NCBI RefSeq assembly: GCF_000306965.1
Contig: NZ_JH976437.1
Coordinates: 1-64,000 of the forward strand
Length of the DNA stretch: 64,000 nucleotides
Reading direction: 5' to 3'
From: Amphibacillus jilinensis Y1
GTDB taxonomy: Bacteria > Bacillota > Bacilli > Bacillales > Amphibacillaceae
The notes under the pieces are model-generated. The model was not told the DNA's origin. It saw nothing but the letters and a program-made list of their open reading frames with translations, and did not search any database. Shown in pieces: positions 7,965 to 16,293 of the stretch (positions within the stretch are counted from its first letter, which is position 1; each line of letters opens with the position of its first letter). The translations under genes were made by a program, and so were the position numbers.

Positions 7965-10085
7965 TTATTCTTGATCTTGACTTGCCATTTCATCAATAAT
8001 ACTTTCATCAATACCTTCTTGATCACGTTGTTCCTTCAATTCAAAATAAGTGTTAATCAATTGATTACCGATATTATGGTGAATACCATTGTGGTCATTA
8101 CCAGTTCCAGTACGTGGAACGATGATCGCAAAAGCAACTTCTGGTTCATCATATGGCGCATAACCAACTAAAGTTAAGTTGTTTGTTTTTTGCTGTATCC
8201 CATTATCATAAAAGTAATTTTGAGCTGTTCCCGTTTTTATCGCGACATCGTATTCACTATTTGCCCAGTGACTACTTCCAGTTCCACTGGTTGCTACACG
8301 TCGAAAACCTTGTTGAACACGTTCGATATAATTATCATCCATGTCAATTCGATTTAATACCGTCGGGCTATTGCTTTCAACAATAGAGCCTAACGTTTCT
8401 TTATTACCATTGGACTGTCTTATTTCTTTGACAAGCCGTGGGCTGACTCGATAACCATCGTTAGCAATCGTTGACACATATTGCGCTAACTGCAAAGTGG
8501 TATATGTGTCATATTGCCCAATCGCAAAGTCAAGTAATAAACCACCATTTCCAGTCGTTGAGCCAGTTACACCTGTCGCCTCAAACGGTAGATCAATCCC
8601 TGTTTCAACACCTAAACCAAACTGATTAAAATGATTTCGCATAATTTGAAACCCTTCTGGGTTAAAACCACGTAAAGGCTCGTTTTCACGATATGTTGCA
8701 CCAGAAATACGCATTGCTATTTCAAACATATAAACGTTTGATGATTGTTCAATTGCTCTAAGATCATCAACATCGTAAAGTTGCTTCCAAGATTGTTTCA
8801 CAGAAGTTCCCGCAATACGTATTGGCCGATCGTAAATAACTGTCCCTGGGGATATAACTCCAGTTTGATAGCCTGTTAATACGGTTGCCCCTTTTATTGA
8901 AGAACCTGGTATATGAGCATCATAAATAACACGATAAGCTTGATCGACATACTCGTTTTCTTCACGATCATAGTGAGCACCAGACATCGCAAGTACATCA
9001 CCCGTTTGTGGGTCGAGCACAGCGACTAGTGCGTCTTCCATATATTTGTTCTCACCTGGGTTTTGATTAATATAATCTTTAAGTTCTTTTTGGACAATTT
9101 GATCTAGGGCTTGTTGTAACTCAATATCGACCGTAAGCATTAAGTCATTCCCACTCTTACCTTCTATAACGGTATCTGTGCCAACAATATTACCCCTATT
9201 ATCTGTAGTATACTCAATAATTTCTTTCTGACCTCGTAAAAGACTCTCATATTGTTGCTCTAATCCACTTGTTCCAACACGATCATTACGGCTATAACCT
9301 AATGTTAAATAATAATCTTGATTTTCTCTAGGAATACCCTCATTTGATGAAGTGATTCCACCAATAAAGCTGGCGAATGTGCCATCATACATACTGACAC
9401 GATTCCAGTCAATTTTAGCATCTATACCAGGCAATCGTGTTAAATTTTCTGATATTAAGGCATACTCTTCTTCAGTGACATCTTCGTTTTTTATCGTATG
9501 TGGTGATAATTCATATGCTTGATCCAGCTCTTTTTTTATTGCTACAACATTCAACAAATCAGGATCTGACCAATCATATTCATCATATGTTTTAGCTTCT
9601 TCAATATAATCTAATATTTGTTGATACTGTTCACTTGTATCTAATTCCAAATCTTCCTCTGTTAAAAGATCATTAGCATCTTCTGTATTTAATAAATACC
9701 AATACTCTTGTTTATCACGATCGCGAACCATCGCTTCAAGTTCTTTAAAGTCATCTGACATCACCATCAATTCAGCTAAATCTTCAGCTATTTTTAAGCG
9801 CGCTTTTGCCGAATCGCCATTTTTAGGTGGTGTATATGTGATTGAACGTTCTGGCTCATTATCTAAAATTAATTGACCATAACGATCGTACATTAAACCA
9901 CGAGGCACAGAAATTGAGGCTCGTGTATTTTCAGTTTGATTAACGCGCTCTCTCGCTTCCTCTCCATTTATGATTTGAACAATTCCTAATTGTAAAATAA
10001 GTAGCGAAAACAATAAAAAGACAAATAGAAATAGTACATTTAAACGTAAAGGTAATTGCGCACGTTTTTTATTTTGTTTGGCCAT
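7965..10085 (-). CDS. pbpA: Penicillin-binding protein 2, class B transpeptidase
   Basis: Monofunctional DD-transpeptidase that cross-links peptidoglycan during cell elongation; in B. subtilis the sodA-linked pbpA acts in spore outgrowth. One membrane anchor (residues about 12-33) is followed by the dimerisation domain (SVPRGLMYDRYG) and the transpeptidase domain with SSIK (in PGSSIKGA), SSN (in EQSSNVYM) and KTG (in AIKTGTAQ). The long insert at about residues 100-200 is acidic. The start is set at 10085 (MAKQNKKRAQL), where a GAGGGGGG ribosome site fits; the longer frame begins at 10208 without one. 706 residues is normal for the family. Confidence 0.93.
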   Translation of the reverse strand: MAKQNKKRAQLPLRLNVLFLFVFLLFSLLILQLGIVQIINGEEARERVNQTENTRASISVPRGLMYDRYGQLILDNEPERSITYTPPKNGDSAKARLKIAEDLAELMVMSDDFKELEAMVRDRDKQEYWYLLNTEDANDLLTEEDLELDTSEQYQQILDYIEEAKTYDEYDWSDPDLLNVVAIKKELDQAYELSPHTIKNEDVTEEEYALISENLTRLPGIDAKIDWNRVSMYDGTFASFIGGITSSNEGIPRENQDYYLTLGYSRNDRVGTSGLEQQYESLLRGQKEIIEYTTDNRGNIVGTDTVIEGKSGNDLMLTVDIELQQALDQIVQKELKDYINQNPGENKYMEDALVAVLDPQTGDVLAMSGAHYDREENEYVDQAYRVIYDAHIPGSSIKGATVLTGYQTGVISPGTVIYDRPIRIAGTSVKQSWKQLYDVDDLRAIEQSSNVYMFEIAMRISGATYRENEPLRGFNPEGFQIMRNHFNQFGLGVETGIDLPFEATGVTGSTTGNGGLLLDFAIGQYDTYTTLQLAQYVSTIANDGYRVSPRLVKEIRQSNGNKETLGSIVESNSPTVLNRIDMDDNYIERVQQGFRRVATSGTGSSHWANSEYDVAIKTGTAQNYFYDNGIQQKTNNLTLVGYAPYDEPEVAFAIIVPRTGTGNDHNGIHHNIGNQLINTYFELKEQRDQEGIDESIIDEMASQDQE

Positions 10086-10210
10086 CGGCTCCCCCCTCTT
10101 TTCGTACAAAGTACCACAATAAGTAATTATAGCATGTTTTAATGCTTTTTTCATTTTTAAATTGATCTGTAATAAAGAAAAGTCAGACCATTTTTTAGAC
10201 TTATTCATAA

Positions 10211-10259
10211 AAGTACCCTATAGATAGCATTTTTAAAATGCCGTCTCTATAGGGTACTT
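10211..10259 (-). terminator. Terminator after sodA
   Basis: A perfect 14-bp stem (10211-10224 with 10246-10259) encloses a smaller CATTTT/AAAATG stem. On the minus strand it is followed by TTTTATG and lies 15 bases beyond the sodA stop. Confidence 0.85.
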
Positions 10260-10273
10260 GTGTATGTTTTTAT

Positions 10274-10885
10274 TTATTTAGCTTTAGTATACAGTTCAGC
10301 AACTTTGTTCCAATCTACTACGTTCCAAAATGCTGAAATATAATCTGGACGTTTGTTTTGATATTTTAGATAATAAGCATGCTCCCAGACATCTAATCCT
10401 AAAATTGGTGTTTTACCCTCACTAATTGGTGTATCTTGATTTGGTGTACTGATAATTTCGAGTTCACCATTGTTAACTACTAACCAAGCCCAACCAGATC
10501 CGAAACGTCCCGCTGCTGCCGCTGCAAATTCATCTTTAAATGACTCGAAGTCACCAAATTTAGCTGTAATGGCATCAGCAAGTTCACCTGATGGGTTACC
10601 ACCACCATTTGGCGACAATAATGTCCAAAATAGACTGTGGTTGGCATGACCACCACCGTTATTTCTAACAGCTGTTCTAATATCTGCTGGAAGTTTACTT
10701 AAATCTTCTAGTAACTCTTCTACAGTTAATGTTTGAAGCTCACTATATCCTTCTAATGCCCCATTTAACTTTGTTACGTATGTGTTATGGTGCTTCGTAT
10801 GGTGAATATTCATTGTCTCCTTATCGATATGCGGCTCCAATGCATCATAAGCGTAAGGTAACTCTGGTAATTCAAATTTTCCCAT
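10274..10885 (-). CDS. sodA: Superoxide dismutase (Mn/Fe family)
   Basis: Cytosolic enzyme that converts superoxide to oxygen and hydrogen peroxide. Metal ligands are visible: His in [13 protein letters not shown], His in GHANHSLFW, and Asp and His in DVWEHAYYL. The GGHANHS and GSGWAW motifs are typical of Mn-type bacterial enzymes. 203 residues is the normal length. AAAGGAGG precedes the ATG. A candidate sigma-A promoter lies at 10954-10982 and a terminator directly follows, so it is monocistronic. Order pbpA-sodA matches B. subtilis. Confidence 0.97.
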   Translation of the reverse strand: MGKFELPELPYAYDALEPHIDKETMNIHHTKHHNTYVTKLNGALEGYSELQTLTVEELLEDLSKLPADIRTAVRNNGGGHANHSLFWTLLSPNGGGNPSGELADAITAKFGDFESFKDEFAAAAAGRFGSGWAWLVVNNGELEIISTPNQDTPISEGKTPILGLDVWEHAYYLKYQNKRPDYISAFWNVVDWNKVAELYTKAK

Positions 10886-10920
10886 GAATAATGCCTCCTT
10901 TAGAAATTTTCCATTTGAAA

Positions 10921-10937
10921 GTTCACAAAATGTTCAC
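10921..10937 (-). promoter_or_regulatory. Direct repeat in the sodA leader, possible operator
   Basis: On the minus strand GTGAAC-ATTTT-GTGAAC gives two identical hexamers with an 11-bp period, about one helical turn, between the candidate promoter and the ribosome site of sodA. No regulator can be named. Confidence 0.25.
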
Positions 10938-10953
10938 TTTCTTTGCAACTTTT

Positions 10954-10982
10954 ACTTTAGCAAAATAAACCTTAACTAGCAA
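10954..10982 (-). promoter_or_regulatory. Candidate sigma-A promoter of sodA
   Basis: TTGCTA, 17 bp, TAAAGT on the minus strand, about 70 bases before the sodA start. Each box matches consensus in four of six positions. Confidence 0.45.
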
Positions 10983-11042
10983 ATTTTTTGCTCAGTAGGG
11001 CCTAGTTATTATATTCACCAAAAAACAACTTGTTAAACGACT

Positions 11043-11183
11043 AATTTTATCAGATATGACCGCCCCTAAAAGTACGCTTCAAAATGAAAGCAGAGATCAT
11101 CTATTTAGACGAGCCTTATCGGACGCTAATGTCGTAATAAACACAACGCAAGAAACGTCCCTACTGATTGGAGTTTCGCTTTT
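11043..11183 (-). repeat. Dispersed three-hairpin element, copy 9 (inverted orientation)
   Basis: Read on the minus strand it shows CCAATCAGTAGGGACG, then GACATTAGCGTCCG, CTAAATAGATGA, ATTTTGAAGCG and a terminal ATATCTGATAAAA, in the same order as the other copies. The first hairpin has lost its 3' arm. It is the only copy found in this orientation and abuts the stop codon of the zinc-finger gene. Confidence 0.75.
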
Positions 11184-11744
11184 TCAAATTTTGTCTTCAT
11201 TTGAATATCTATCGATTTGGTTAATATCATTTGAATCCTGTTCATCCGTTAACTGATTATAGCTATTTTGGTCACTAGAAAAGTCAGATGGAGTTTCTGA
11301 TGTGCCATAACGCTCCAAAGTATGCCAAGCATCTGCATCATCCATTTCTAATCTACCCATGGACTGCTCTCCCTCTGGATATGATGCCGTTTCGTGATTG
11401 GCATGATCTAAACAAAACCTTGTGGTTGGGATAGCTTGTAGTCGATCTTGATCAATCGGCTCTCCACATTTCTCACATTGCCCGTATGTTTCTGACTTCA
11501 TTTTTACGAGCGTTTCGTTGATCGCTTTTAGTTCTTTTTGTTCATACTGATTTAATGCGATATCCTTTTCTTTCTCATACAATTCAGAGCCTGAATCTCC
11601 GGGATGATTATCATAATTAGATAACTCAGTTGAATACTCCTCCTCCCCTATTCTATTGTGACTTTGAACATTTTTATTCAGTAATTCCTTTTTTCGATTT
11701 ATTAATTCTCGCTTTATGTCCACTAAAACTGTCTGATCTAGCAT
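11184..11744 (-). CDS. yteA: DksA/TraR-type zinc-finger protein (YteA-like)
   Basis: 186-residue cytosolic protein of the YteA/YocK group of TraR/DksA zinc-finger proteins, which are found in Firmicutes and often linked to sporulation or general stress. An N-terminal helical hairpin (residues about 1-75, rich in E, K and Q) is followed by a zinc site made of CEKCGEPI and FCLDHAN; the second pair has Cys and His. The acidic C-terminal tail (residues 125-186) is less conserved. DksA-like binding to RNA polymerase is inferred from the family only. It stands alone between sodA and the tRNA operon. Confidence 0.8.
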   Translation of the reverse strand: MLDQTVLVDIKRELINRKKELLNKNVQSHNRIGEEEYSTELSNYDNHPGDSGSELYEKEKDIALNQYEQKELKAINETLVKMKSETYGQCEKCGEPIDQDRLQAIPTTRFCLDHANHETASYPEGEQSMGRLEMDDADAWHTLERYGTSETPSDFSSDQNSYNQLTDEQDSNDINQIDRYSNEDKI

Positions 11745-11821
11745 GTTACAGTCCCCTCTTCTGCTTTATTACTTATATCTTTCCTTATAATCGACAGCTT
11801 AAACACTTTTTAACCAAAATT

Positions 11822-11850
11822 AAAAACAAGCCATTAAAAATGACTTGTCT
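11822..11850 (-). terminator. Terminator of the tRNA operon
   Basis: ACAAG-T-CATT / AATG-G-CTTGT stem followed by TTTTTA on the minus strand, 8 bases after tRNA-Phe. Confidence 0.8.
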
Positions 11851-11857
11851 TTAAAAG

Positions 11858-11930
<73 letters not shown>

Positions 11931-11947
11931 TTATTGTATGTAAATAA

Positions 11948-12040
11948 TGGCGGAGGAAGAGGGATTCGAACCCCCGCGGGCCGTGAAGCCCCTGTCGGTT
12001 TTCAAGACCGATCCCTTCAGCCGGACTTGGGTATTCCTCC
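11948..12040 (-). tRNA. tRNA-Ser (UGA)
   Basis: Class II tRNA with acceptor GGAGGAA/TTCCTCC, anticodon TGA in TCTTGAAAACC and a long variable arm (GGGGCTTCACGGCCC region). CCA is encoded. Confidence 0.95.
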
Positions 12041-12053
12041 GTATAAAAAATGA

Positions 12054-12130
12054 TGGTGGACCCTGCAGGATTCGAACCTGCGACCGATCGGTTATGAGCC
12101 GATAGCTCTAACCAACTGAGCTAAGGGTCC
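12054..12130 (-). tRNA. tRNA-Ile2 (CAU, lysidine type)
   Basis: Anticodon CAT in GGCTCATAACC with acceptor GGACCCT/AGGGTCC. The body matches the B. subtilis minor isoleucine tRNA rather than methionine tRNA, so C34 is expected to become lysidine and read AUA. CCA is encoded. Confidence 0.85.
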
Positions 12131-12134
12131 TTGA

Positions 12135-12211
12135 TGGGGCGGCTGATGGGGATCGAACCCACGAATGTCGGAACCACAATCCGATGTGTTAACCACTTCA
12201 CCACAACCGCC
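12135..12211 (-). tRNA. tRNA-His (GUG)
   Basis: Anticodon GTG in ATTGTGGTT. The extra G at position -1 opposite C73, the histidine identity element, is present in the 5' GGCGGTTG / 3' CAGCCGCC ends. CCA is encoded. Confidence 0.95.
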
Positions 12212-12238
12212 ATCAATACGATTGCAAAAATAAAAATA

Positions 12239-12318
12239 TGGTAGCGGCGGAGGGAGTCGAACCCACGACCTCACGGGTATGAACCGTACGCTCTCGCCAG
12301 CTGAGCTACGGGGCCGCC
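12239..12318 (-). tRNA. tRNA-Met elongator (CAU) with 3-nt insertion, possibly a pseudogene
   Basis: Anticodon CAT in GGTTCATACCC, with D-arm, anticodon arm and 3' end as expected for elongator methionine tRNA. Ten bases (GGCGGCCCCG) stand before TAGCTC instead of seven. GGCGGCG would pair with the 3' strand CGCCGCT, so CCC appears to be inserted. The T-stem also has a T-T mismatch (GTGGG/CCCTC). The gene is 80 nt with encoded CCA, against 77 for the usual form. The five neighbouring tRNAs fold perfectly. Confidence 0.8.
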
Positions 12319-12324
12319 ACAAAA

Positions 12325-12399
12325 TGGCTCCACAGGTAGGATTCGAACCTACGACCGATCGGTTAACAGCCGATTGCTCTACCACTGAGCTACTGTGGA
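12325..12399 (-). tRNA. tRNA-Asn (GUU)
   Basis: Acceptor TCCACAG/CTGTGGA, anticodon GTT in GCTGTTAAC, encoded CCA. First gene of the operon, about 50 bases after the promoter. Confidence 0.95.
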
Positions 12400-12451
12400 A
12401 TAATGTAATAGTATGAAATGATGGTATGTACTAATGTCAGCGACGGTATAT

Positions 12452-12480
12452 AATATATCACGAATCAAAAACCGCGTCAA
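12452..12480 (-). promoter_or_regulatory. Sigma-A promoter of the tRNA operon
   Basis: TTGACG, 17 bp, TATATT on the minus strand, followed by a GC-richer ACCGTCGC stretch near the start site, as is usual for stable-RNA promoters under stringent control. Confidence 0.85.
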
Positions 12481-12574
12481 TAGTTTTTTTAGAAAGTAAT
12501 CATACAATAAATTAAATATAGCACGGTGATCTAATCGATTCAATAGTTTTAATAAAAAAACATCCTAATGAATC

Positions 12575-14125
12575 AATTTCATAATTCATCTTTTTAAAAA
12601 TTTAAAGACCTACAGAATTTTAGTGATATCGTTTTAAAAAGTTTTTTTAAGCAACTTGTTGCTGATTTAACACTAAATTCACACGATCACTTGCTAATTT
12701 TGATGCATTATAAACAAGCGTGACGATGTCAAAATGAACTTTTGCTCGTTTTCCAGTTCGATAACGCACATTGTCCAGTTGAAAATATTCCTTTAGATAA
12801 CCATTGACGCGTTCTACTGCTGAGCGGCGCTTTGATATATGTTTCCACGCTTTTGACCCACGAGCTGGGGCTGTATATTTTCGGAGATCTGTCGTGATTT
12901 TTACTTTATAAACCTTTTGGCAAATACTTTCGTTAGCTAAAGGACAGTCGCTACATTCTTTTGGTCTTGTGTATTTCAACGTTTCATACTTGGCATAAAA
13001 ACTATCATAACGATAGGAATGTTCCCTAAAACAGGTTGGGGCAAAGTGTTTATCAAACCCAATGGGTTCTGCTTCATTTTTCTTATTATAAGCAATGACA
13101 GATTGGTTTCCCATTCGATGAACTTGAACATAAATAGGGGCGTAGTCATATCCTGCATCCATTGTCTGGTAGGTCAAAAAAGGCAAGGATAGGCATTCAT
13201 CCACTCCCTTTAATAAAGGAATAGCTGCTTTTCCATCATTGAGACTGCCAGAAGAAAAAAGAGACTGTAAAATGTACTGACTGGATGTTCCAACAGCTAA
13301 GTGACCTTTGTAGCCGTACCAAAAGACATTTTTTCCTTCGCTGTTCTTTTTCACACCCCATTTAGGGTCTTGAGGAACTTCCGAACGTAACTCATGTAAA
13401 GGAACATCCAACTGAGCTTCTATTTTCTTTTCGTAAAGGGGAAGTTTTGCTTCCTTTTCTGCTTGTTCCATCAGCCATTGTTCTCGCTCGTCTTTTGGTT
13501 TGCGCCCGCGCTTGTTAGGCTCTGCTTTTGGCTTTTCTTCTTTTGGTGGTGCTTGATCACGTGCTTCAAAATGGGTGGCGTCAATAGCGACGGTGTCATC
13601 CATAATAAAGCCTTCAGCAATGGCTTGAAGAACAACTTTCTCTTGTGACTTCTCTAACACATCAGAGGCACTCAGTTTCGTTATAAGTCGTGAATAGGCA
13701 GCTTCAGAGGGAGTGTTGTCAGACACAAGAAACCCACAATTCAACTTAAATAGAACGTCATCATTCAGACGTTTGATCAGGTCCTTCATCGTCGGAATGC
13801 GCTCAACGATTCGTACAAACATAGAAATAATCATCGCCGCATAATTCAACGCTACGGGTGCACCAAGTCGGGATTTTTTGTTTATTTCATGGTAGATAGC
13901 ATCCAAATCTATTGCTGAAATAATGGCTTCATAACGTTGGGTAGGTTCCATCTCGTATAATTCTTGGATGCCAAATAAGTTTTGTTGTCGTATAATGGTC
14001 ATAAGGGGTACTCCTCCAGTCTTTTTTTGGTTGTCTCTCAACTACCATTATACAAGATTTGGGGAGGTACTTCCTTTTTTATCTCTCAAACTCGTTGGGG
14101 CTCAAGGACTCTGAATTATGAAATT
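12575..14125 (-). mobile_element. IS1182-family insertion sequence
   Basis: The transposase gene is enclosed by a perfect 14-bp inverted repeat, AATTTCATAATTCA (12575-12588 and, inverted, 14112-14125). The true ends may extend a few bases further. No target duplication could be identified. It lies between the tRNA operon promoter and the Na/Pi cotransporter gene. Confidence 0.75.
12647..14002 (-). CDS. IS1182-family transposase
   Basis: 451-residue DDE transposase: an N-terminal DUF772-type domain (to about residue 130), a DDE core with Asp in VAIDATHFEA and Asp in YQTMDAGYDYAP, and Glu in RSAVERVNGYLKEYF. A Cys-rich insert (ECSDCPLANESICQK) is typical of the family. The frame is uninterrupted, so the element could be active. 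The start is set at 14002 (MTIIRQQN), which follows GGAGGAGTACCCCTT; the longer frame from 14041 lacks a ribosome site. Confidence 0.92.
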   Translation of the reverse strand: MTIIRQQNLFGIQELYEMEPTQRYEAIISAIDLDAIYHEINKKSRLGAPVALNYAAMIISMFVRIVERIPTMKDLIKRLNDDVLFKLNCGFLVSDNTPSEAAYSRLITKLSASDVLEKSQEKVVLQAIAEGFIMDDTVAIDATHFEARDQAPPKEEKPKAEPNKRGRKPKDEREQWLMEQAEKEAKLPLYEKKIEAQLDVPLHELRSEVPQDPKWGVKKNSEGKNVFWYGYKGHLAVGTSSQYILQSLFSSGSLNDGKAAIPLLKGVDECLSLPFLTYQTMDAGYDYAPIYVQVHRMGNQSVIAYNKKNEAEPIGFDKHFAPTCFREHSYRYDSFYAKYETLKYTRPKECSDCPLANESICQKVYKVKITTDLRKYTAPARGSKAWKHISKRRSAVERVNGYLKEYFQLDNVRYRTGKRAKVHFDIVTLVYNASKLASDRVNLVLNQQQVA

Positions 14126-14152
14126 CACTCTAATGCAATTGACATTAGAATG
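14126..14152 (-). terminator. Probable terminator after the Na/Pi cotransporter gene
   Basis: ATTCTAATG / CATTAGAGT stem with a 7-nt loop, followed by GAATTT on the minus strand. The IS1182 element begins directly after the stem, so it inserted at or next to this terminator. Confidence 0.45.
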
Positions 14153-14165
14153 TTTGATAGTTATT

Positions 14166-15812
14166 TTAATGAACGGTTTCTGGAATTTTTTCACCTAAAA
14201 CTTCTTCTGCTATATTTAAGGCATGATCACCAATTCGTTCTAAATTGCTAAGAATATCAACAAAAACAATACCTGAAGATCCAGAACATTTACCTTCATT
14301 CAAGCGTATAATGTGCTTTTTACGAAAACTCTTCTCCATTCGATCAATTTGGGTTTCATGCTTAACTACTTCAAGTGCTTTAACACGATCCATTTCCGAA
14401 AGGGATTCAATCGCTTCTTTCACAGTTAAATTGGTCAAATCTATCATCTTATTCAAATCTTCTTTAGCGTCCTCTGTAATAATGATCTTATTTGAAATCT
14501 TAAATTGGATTAATTCAACTACATTTTCAAAATGATCACCAATACGCTCAATATCTCTTACTGAATCAATTAAAGCTGAATGTCGCTCACTATCTGAATC
14601 CGATAATTGTGCAACTGACAACTGGACTAAGTAATCTGTTATTTCACGATCTAGCTTATTTAGTGCATTTTCGATTTGAAAAGCATTATCAGCATGTTTC
14701 GTTTGGTGATTATTTAAAAATAAAGCCGTTTCTTCTAGTCCTTTGTATGCATATTCACCCATCCGAATAATCTCTTCTCTTGCTTGGTCTAACGCCACTG
14801 CTGGTGACTGCTGAATAAAGATAGGATCAAGATGTGTTGGTTTAAAATCAATAACAGAATCTTCTCCTGGAATTAGTTTAGTCACTAAATAAGCCAATAG
14901 ACCAATAAAAGGGAAAAAGATAATGAGATTAGCCACATTAAAAATACCATGTGCAAAGGCAATTGTCATTTCAGCATTTAAACCTAGTCCATCTCTTATT
15001 GAAGCAATTAAAACTGTATACGGATGGATTAATAATAAAATAACGGTAGCACCTATTAAATTAAAAATAACGTGTGTTAATGCCGCACGCCTTGCTGCGA
15101 TACTTGCTCCAATTGAAGCAATAACAGCGGTAATCGTTGTTCCAATATTATTTCCAAATAGGACCGGCATGGCTGCATCAAGATCCATTAAACCTTGTCC
15201 CAAAAGGTTTTGAAGAATACCGATGGTCCCACTAGAACTTTGCACAACAAAAGTAAAGACCGTTCCAATTACCACACCTAAAAATGGATTACCGGACATT
15301 TCAATCGTTAATTCATGAAATGCCTCTAAATAACGTAACGGATACAAACCACTCCCCATTAAGTTCAGGCCGAAAAACAAAGCACCAAAGCCAAAAATGG
15401 TTTGACCATAGTTTTGTAATTTTTGATTTTTAAAGAAGAAAAGCATTAATGCTCCTACCGCTACAATAGGTAGTGCGTACTCTTCAATTTTGATACCTAT
15501 AATAAAAGCCGTAACGGTTGTCCCAACATTGGCTCCCATTATAACACCGATCGATTGTCGTAATGTCATAAAACCAGCGTTGACTAAACCAACTGCAAGC
15601 ACAGTGGTACCTGTACTCGTTTGTAATAAAACAGTAACAACGATACCAGCCAGCACGCCCATAAATGGATTACTAGTAAATTTATCAAGAATATCCTTTA
15701 AACGATCACCTGCCGTTTTCTGCAAGCCCTCACCCATGTATTTAATTCCTAATAAAAAGATACCTAAACCACCAAAAAACTCAAATAATAGACTTTGAAC
15801 ATCAATTTCCAC
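14166..15812 (-). CDS. Na/Pi cotransporter family protein (NptA/YqeW type) with PhoU-like domain
   Basis: Sodium-coupled phosphate transporter family (PF02690). The membrane part (residues about 1-310) contains two inverted Na_Pi_cotrans repeats, each with the QSS/QTS signature: LLQTSTGTTVLAVGLV and FVVQSSSGTIGI, plus GANVGTTVTA and GNNIGTTITA. The cytosolic C-terminus (about 340-548) is a PhoU-like helical domain (DSVRDIERIGDHFENV, SNLERIGDHALNIAEE). A GTG start is used, about 10 bases after AAGGG. In B. subtilis yqeW lies by mtaB; here the gene is elsewhere, so orthology is uncertain. Substrate direction cannot be told from sequence. Confidence 0.88.
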   Translation of the reverse strand: MEIDVQSLLFEFFGGLGIFLLGIKYMGEGLQKTAGDRLKDILDKFTSNPFMGVLAGIVVTVLLQTSTGTTVLAVGLVNAGFMTLRQSIGVIMGANVGTTVTAFIIGIKIEEYALPIVAVGALMLFFFKNQKLQNYGQTIFGFGALFFGLNLMGSGLYPLRYLEAFHELTIEMSGNPFLGVVIGTVFTFVVQSSSGTIGILQNLLGQGLMDLDAAMPVLFGNNIGTTITAVIASIGASIAARRAALTHVIFNLIGATVILLLIHPYTVLIASIRDGLGLNAEMTIAFAHGIFNVANLIIFFPFIGLLAYLVTKLIPGEDSVIDFKPTHLDPIFIQQSPAVALDQAREEIIRMGEYAYKGLEETALFLNNHQTKHADNAFQIENALNKLDREITDYLVQLSVAQLSDSDSERHSALIDSVRDIERIGDHFENVVELIQFKISNKIIITEDAKEDLNKMIDLTNLTVKEAIESLSEMDRVKALEVVKHETQIDRMEKSFRKKHIIRLNEGKCSGSSGIVFVDILSNLERIGDHALNIAEEVLGEKIPETVH

Positions 15813-16293
15813 GGGTTCTCATCCCTTCACTTCAAAATTTGCATGTTTATTTAGTAAACAATCCTTCACCATTATTAATGAAATATAAACATAATGTAAA
15901 GAGTATTCGACTAAAATTTACACTAAATTTACACTCTGGTTAGTCTCATCAAAAAAAAGAGGGACAATATACTTTATTATGATAATTTATGTAAAAATTA
16001 TCAACGTGAAGATGGAATAATAAAAAGAACCGTCAATCAGTGGGGATTTCCGTTCTTTTTCCACTGATTGGTCGTTGCGTGAATCAGAACACTAGCGTCC
16101 GGTAGCTTCCACCTAAACAGATTAACTCCACACTCTATTTTGAGGTGGTGTTTTACAGACGCTTATTTGTGATAACAATAACGAGTCACCATGTTATAGC
16201 ATCAATTTATTTTAGACTTGCTAAAATTAAATATACAGAAAAGAGACGAAATGTTAGAGAAACGTTATTCTATAAGCATTTTTTACAACTTTA
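15813..16293. other. Intergenic gap before the Na/Pi cotransporter gene
   Basis: No gene. It holds the AT-rich upstream region of the transporter (15813-15960), where two near-identical TTTACACT boxes occur (AAATTTACACTAAATTTACACTC, period 12), and dispersed hairpin element copy 2 (16020-16176). The open frame at 16145-16378 on the plus strand overlaps the element and is not a gene. Confidence 0.55.
16020..16176 (+). repeat. Dispersed three-hairpin element, copy 2 (complete)
   Basis: First hairpin CAATCAGTGG / CCACTGATTG with CGTTCT in the loop; its outer part has decayed. Then ACTAGCGTCCGGTAGCTTCC, ACCTAAACAG, CTCTATTTTGAGGTGG, TTTTACAGACGC and the terminal TTATTTGTGATAA follow in the standard order. 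Confidence 0.85.

Noticed and set aside
12054-12130. Second elongator tRNA-Met
   Set aside because: The anticodon is CAU, but the acceptor GGACCCT and the body match the lysidine-type isoleucine tRNA.
12092-12385. 97-codon open frame across the tRNA genes
   Set aside because: It is made of tRNA-Asn, Met, His and Ile sequence read as codons; the tRNA cloverleaves explain it completely.
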